Assembly: GCF_014199325.1 (NCBI RefSeq)
Contig: NZ_JACIJJ010000002.1
Coordinates: 62,001 to 126,000 of the forward strand
Direction: 5' to 3'
DNA: 64,000 nt
Source: Sphingomonas yantingensis
GTDB lineage: Bacteria; Pseudomonadota; Alphaproteobacteria; Sphingomonadales; Sphingomonadaceae
This document shows, one piece after another, positions 61,558-64,000 of this stretch. How positions within the stretch are numbered: position 1 is the first letter of the stretch; the number at the start of each line of letters is the position of its first letter. Position numbers and translations under genes: made by a program. A model generated the notes under the pieces. That model did no database searches. It was not told where the DNA came from and saw nothing but the letters and a program-made list of their open reading frames with translations.

Positions 61558-62403
61558 TTACGACCAGGTGGCGAGCGGCGGCAGGCTCATCAGGATCGCG
61601 TCGATATTGCCCCCGGTCTTCAGCCCGAACAGCGTGCCGCGATCATAGACGAGGTTGAACTCGGCATAGCGCCCCCGCCATTCCAGCTGGCGCGCGCGAT
61701 CCGCCTCGTCGAAGGGCATGTCCATCCGCCGGCGGACGAGCGCCGGATAGATGTCGAGGAACGCCTCGCCCACGTCGCGGGTCAGCGCGAAGGCGGGTTC
61801 GAACTCGCCCTCCAGATGATCGTAGAAGATGCCGCCGACGCCGCGATGCACCTTTCGGTGCGGCAGCCAGAAATAATCGTCGGCCCATTTCCTGAAGCGC
61901 GGATAGTCGCCGACGCCCGGATGCGCGTCGCACGCCGCCTTCATCGCGGCATGGAAGTCGGCGGTATCCTCGTCATAGGGGATCGGCGGGTTGAGGTCGG
62001 CGCCGCCGCCGAACCAGCGCTTCGTCGTGACGAGGAAGCGTGTGTTCATGTGCACGGCGGGCACGTGCGGATTGGCCATGTGCGCGACCAGGCTGATGCC
62101 GGTGGCGAAGAAGCGCGGATCCTCGCTCGCGCCGTTGATCGACTTGGCGAACTCGCCCTCGAACGTGCCGCCGACGGTCGAGACGTTGACGCCGACCTTT
62201 TCGAACACGCGACCCTTCATGACGCCGCGCACCCCGCCGCCGCCCGGTTCGCCCGAGGGATCGATGCGGTCCCAGGGCGTGTATTCGAACGCGGCGTCCG
62301 ACCCCGCCTCCCGCTCGATTGCCTCGAACGCGGCGCAGATGCGGTCGCGCAGGCTTTCGAACCAGTGGCGGGCGGCGGTTTGCTGTTCGTCGAGCGGTTG
62401 CAT
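61558..62403 (-). CDS. hemF: Oxygen-dependent coproporphyrinogen III oxidase
   Basis: The 281-aa enzyme carries out the oxidative decarboxylation of coproporphyrinogen III in heme synthesis. Strong motifs are GGGGVRGVMKGRVFEKVGVN (in part), RFFATGISLVAHMANPHVPA (in part), WFGGGADLNPPIPYDED, YFWLPHRKVHRGVGGIFYDH and EFNLVYDRGT. ATG 62403 gives the family length. hemA for the first step is at 10.4 kb. Confidence 0.96.
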   Translation of the reverse strand: MQPLDEQQTAARHWFESLRDRICAAFEAIEREAGSDAAFEYTPWDRIDPSGEPGGGGVRGVMKGRVFEKVGVNVSTVGGTFEGEFAKSINGASEDPRFFATGISLVAHMANPHVPAVHMNTRFLVTTKRWFGGGADLNPPIPYDEDTADFHAAMKAACDAHPGVGDYPRFRKWADDYFWLPHRKVHRGVGGIFYDHLEGEFEPAFALTRDVGEAFLDIYPALVRRRMDMPFDEADRARQLEWRGRYAEFNLVYDRGTLFGLKTGGNIDAILMSLPPLATWS

Positions 62404-62505
62404 GGGCGCCGGTGTGGAGCATGGCGGCGCGGCAACGCAAGTGGGCGTTTTGTCCGACGTCGTTACGCCCGCTGCCAGCCCCACGTCTGGCTCAAGCCGC
62501 TCGCG

Positions 62506-63273
62506 CTAGCGCATCGAACGGATTTCGGCGCCGTTGGTGATCCAGATCCTGTCCTTGCCCGTCACCACCGCGACCGGCATCCGGGCGGAAAGGCTGGCGA
62601 AGACGTGGATTTCGGTCGGTGTCGGGTCGAGTACGTGCGTCACGACCAGCATGGCCGCCTTGGCCTGCTTCGGCGGCGATCCGATCTCGAGGCAGGTGTT
62701 GGCGAAGCGGCGGCTGGACGCGACCCGTCCCGCCGTGTCGACATCGACCCGGAAATGCCCGCCCATCGGCCACGCATCCGTCCGCGTCTGCGGTGTGGTC
62801 AGATAGACGCTCGTACCCGTCGGCGTCGGGATCGCCGCGACGTTGAACGGTGCCTTGCCGCAGGGGCGCCAGCCCTGGCGCACTGCTTCGGCGGTTGCGG
62901 CATCGATGGCGGTCGCGATGGCGCGTTGCGGTGCCGTGAGCGCGGCCGGCGCCGCGAGCGGCGCATGCTGGCCGAGTGCGCCCTTCGCTACCTCCGCCGT
63001 GTAGATCACCCGGCGATCGTCGCCGGTGCTCGACAGGAAGCTGACGCGCAGGCGATCCTCGCCCGCCGGTTCGACGATCCAGCCGCGCACCGTCGCCGCC
63101 TGCGCTTTGGGCAGATCGTCCGTCAGTGCATCCGTCGCGACCCAGGCGGCGCGATCATGGGCGAACAGCGCGCGGCCGCGCGCGGTGATCGCATCGGTGG
63201 ACGTGTCCTGTGCCCGTGCGCCGGCGGCGAGGGCGACGGTCAGGGTCAACGCGAACAGGGCCGATCGGCGCAT
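62506..63273 (-). CDS. Secreted protein of unknown function
   Basis: A 255-aa protein with a signal peptide (RRSALFALTLTVALAAGARAQ) and a soluble mature part of beta-rich appearance. LSSTGDDRRVIYTAEVAKG and MGGHFRVDVDTAGRVASSR are the clearest segments. Two cysteines (RPCGK and NTCLE) may pair. I do not recognise the family. GGAAGGAAG precedes ATG 63273. Confidence 0.7.
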   Translation of the reverse strand: MRRSALFALTLTVALAAGARAQDTSTDAITARGRALFAHDRAAWVATDALTDDLPKAQAATVRGWIVEPAGEDRLRVSFLSSTGDDRRVIYTAEVAKGALGQHAPLAAPAALTAPQRAIATAIDAATAEAVRQGWRPCGKAPFNVAAIPTPTGTSVYLTTPQTRTDAWPMGGHFRVDVDTAGRVASSRRFANTCLEIGSPPKQAKAAMLVVTHVLDPTPTEIHVFASLSARMPVAVVTGKDRIWITNGAEIRSMR

Positions 63274-63316
63274 GGGGGCTTCCTTCCGTTGGCGGTCGCC
63301 CCTTGCTAGCCGGGCG

Positions 63317-63769
63317 TCAGGGGGCGGGCCAGCCCCGCGTCTGGCGCAGCGCCTCAGCCGCGACAATGCCCGCGCTCACCGCGACGTTGAGCGACCGCAT
63401 GCCCGGCACCATCGGAATCAGCACGCGTGCGTCGGCGCGGGCGTGGACATGGGGCGGCACGCCCGCGCCTTCGCTGCCGAACAGGAGCGTGTCGCCTGCC
63501 TCGAACAACGCCTCGTCCAGCCGTACCGCGCCTTTCGTCGTCGCGAGCACGATCCGGCCGGTCACGCCCGCGACGAACGCGTCCCAGTCGGCATGGCGCC
63601 GCACGTCGACCGCCGCGGCATAGTCCATGCCCGACCGCGCCAGCGCCCGCGCGCCGAAGGGAAAGCCCATCGGCTCGATCAGGTCGACGCCGAGGCCCAT
63701 GCACGCGGCGGTGCGCAGGATGGTGCCGACATTGCCCGCGATGTCGGGCTCGTAAAGGGCGATGCGCAA
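63317..63769 (-). CDS. trmL: tRNA (cytidine(34)-2'-O)-methyltransferase
   Basis: The SPOUT methyltransferase modifies the wobble ribose in leucine tRNAs. Motifs are LYEPDIAGNVGTILRTAACMG, LLFGSEGAGVPP and IPMVPGMRSLNVAVSAGI. No ATG is in frame at the right place; TTG 63769 gives 150 aa, the normal length, whereas GTG 63826 would add 19 residues. Neither has a strong ribosome site, so the start is unsure. Confidence 0.87.
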   Translation of the reverse strand: MRIALYEPDIAGNVGTILRTAACMGLGVDLIEPMGFPFGARALARSGMDYAAAVDVRRHADWDAFVAGVTGRIVLATTKGAVRLDEALFEAGDTLLFGSEGAGVPPHVHARADARVLIPMVPGMRSLNVAVSAGIVAAEALRQTRGWPAP

Positions 63770-63812
63770 GCGGGCGGGGCCTTGAGGTAAGTGACCGGGA
63801 CGAAAAGGGGTG

Positions 63813-63842
63813 TTGGCAAACCGCACCGCCCGTGTCTATCAG
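63813..63842 (+). promoter_or_regulatory. Candidate petA promoter
   Basis: TTGGCA (63813-63818) and TATCAG (63837-63842) are 18 bp apart, 119 nt ahead of the terminal gene. It is a candidate only. Confidence 0.35.
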
Positions 63843-63961
63843 GCCATGGCGCCCGGTTTCGGAGCCGAACCGAGCGTGCGTCCTTTTGCCGCCGGGCCTT
63901 TGGGAGCCCCGGACACCGCGGCAGATGGGACGCGATAACAGACGATTTCAAGGGCTGAGGC

Positions 63962-64000
63962 ATGGCAAGCGCTGAAAACACGGTTCCGCCGGGCGAATCG
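63962..64000 (+). CDS. petA: Start of a probable Rieske iron-sulfur protein gene (3' end outside window)
   Basis: Thirteen codons are visible (MASAENTVPPGES) after AAGGGCTGAGG. The call rests on the resemblance of this N-terminus to sphingomonad ubiquinol-cytochrome c reductase iron-sulfur subunits and on my recollection that petA often neighbours trmL and hemF in this group. It is therefore tentative. Confidence 0.45.
   Translation, partial: MASAENTVPPGES

Noticed and set aside
61333..63309. Plus-strand open frame of 658 codons across GNAT, hemF and the secreted protein
   Set aside because: It spans three well-supported minus-strand genes and their gaps and has no protein-like segments.
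1..64000. rRNA, tRNA, CRISPR arrays and complete insertion sequences
   Set aside because: Gaps between genes are short, and none holds a cloverleaf-like tRNA, regular spaced repeats or a transposase frame. A tRNA covariance scan would settle the tRNA point.

Overview
The window is about 64 kb of GC-rich bacterial chromosome. The gene content points to an alphaproteobacterium of the sphingomonad group: a TonB receptor next to a flavin halogenase, a TorF-type porin, the C4-pathway 5-aminolevulinate synthase, a DivK-like regulator beside a DUF3572 protein, an imuA-imuB-dnaE2 mutasome with an alphaproteobacterial LexA box, a LigM-type demethylase, and short palindromic repeats of the kind seen in sphingomonad genomes. 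This placement is inferred from gene content, since no rRNA is present. Genes are tightly packed, and many are joined by 4-nt ATGA, GTGA or TTGA overlaps.

Layout. 1-5.8 kb: TonB-dependent receptor (cut by the window edge), a hairpin terminator, a flavin halogenase and a sugar-type MFS transporter. 5.8-10 kb: DUF2332 protein, dienelactone-hydrolase-like protein, gpmA, a phospholipase-D-like enzyme, rpoZ and a small 56-aa protein. 10.4-16.1 kb: hemA, a membrane-protein gene broken by three in-frame stops, divK, DUF3572, HAD, RidA and a TorF porin. 16.2-22.7 kb: a minus-strand run folA, dipeptidase, ribF, ileS, lspA, DUF3035 lipoprotein. 22.8-27.5 kb: an M24 peptidase, then an AT-richer DUF5677 gene and a wreck of fused gene-transfer-agent/phage packaging genes, then an OmpA protein with 22 consecutive prolines. 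27.6-34.6 kb: SDR enzyme and the SOS mutasome imuA-imuB-dnaE2 with a perfect LexA box; imuB carries a palindromic repeat inside its reading frame.

34.8-39.2 kb: branched-chain 2-oxoacid dehydrogenase E1alpha, an embedded exported hydrolase, E1beta and E2. 39.2-43.5 kb: a Sde182-type DUF1593 protein, then a MerR regulator divergent from a three-domain glutaredoxin/MauE/DUF305 membrane protein, with a textbook mer-type operator-promoter between them, then a XerC/D recombinase. 43.5-51 kb: fdhD, mobA, an S9 peptidase, and a one-carbon block (purU, metF, alpha/beta hydrolase, LigM-type tetrahydrofolate O-demethylase). 51-54.8 kb: trmJ, nrdR, a small membrane protein, glyA, DUF3429 and rpiB. 54.9-58.6 kb: a lipoprotein, a betaine-lipid operon btaA-btaB with a Pho-box-like array, a secreted unknown and a methionine-rich lipoprotein. 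58.7-64 kb: lipB, two overlapping membrane-protein genes, GNAT, hemF, a secreted unknown, trmL and the first codons of a probable petA.

Links between genes. LigM would move O-methyl groups to tetrahydrofolate, MetF would oxidise methyl-THF, and PurU would release formate from formyl-THF. FdhD and MobA, 3 kb away, mature molybdenum formate dehydrogenases. GlyA is also nearby. Lipoate enters the 2-oxoacid dehydrogenase E2 through LipB. I see no rRNA, tRNA, CRISPR array or complete insertion sequence.
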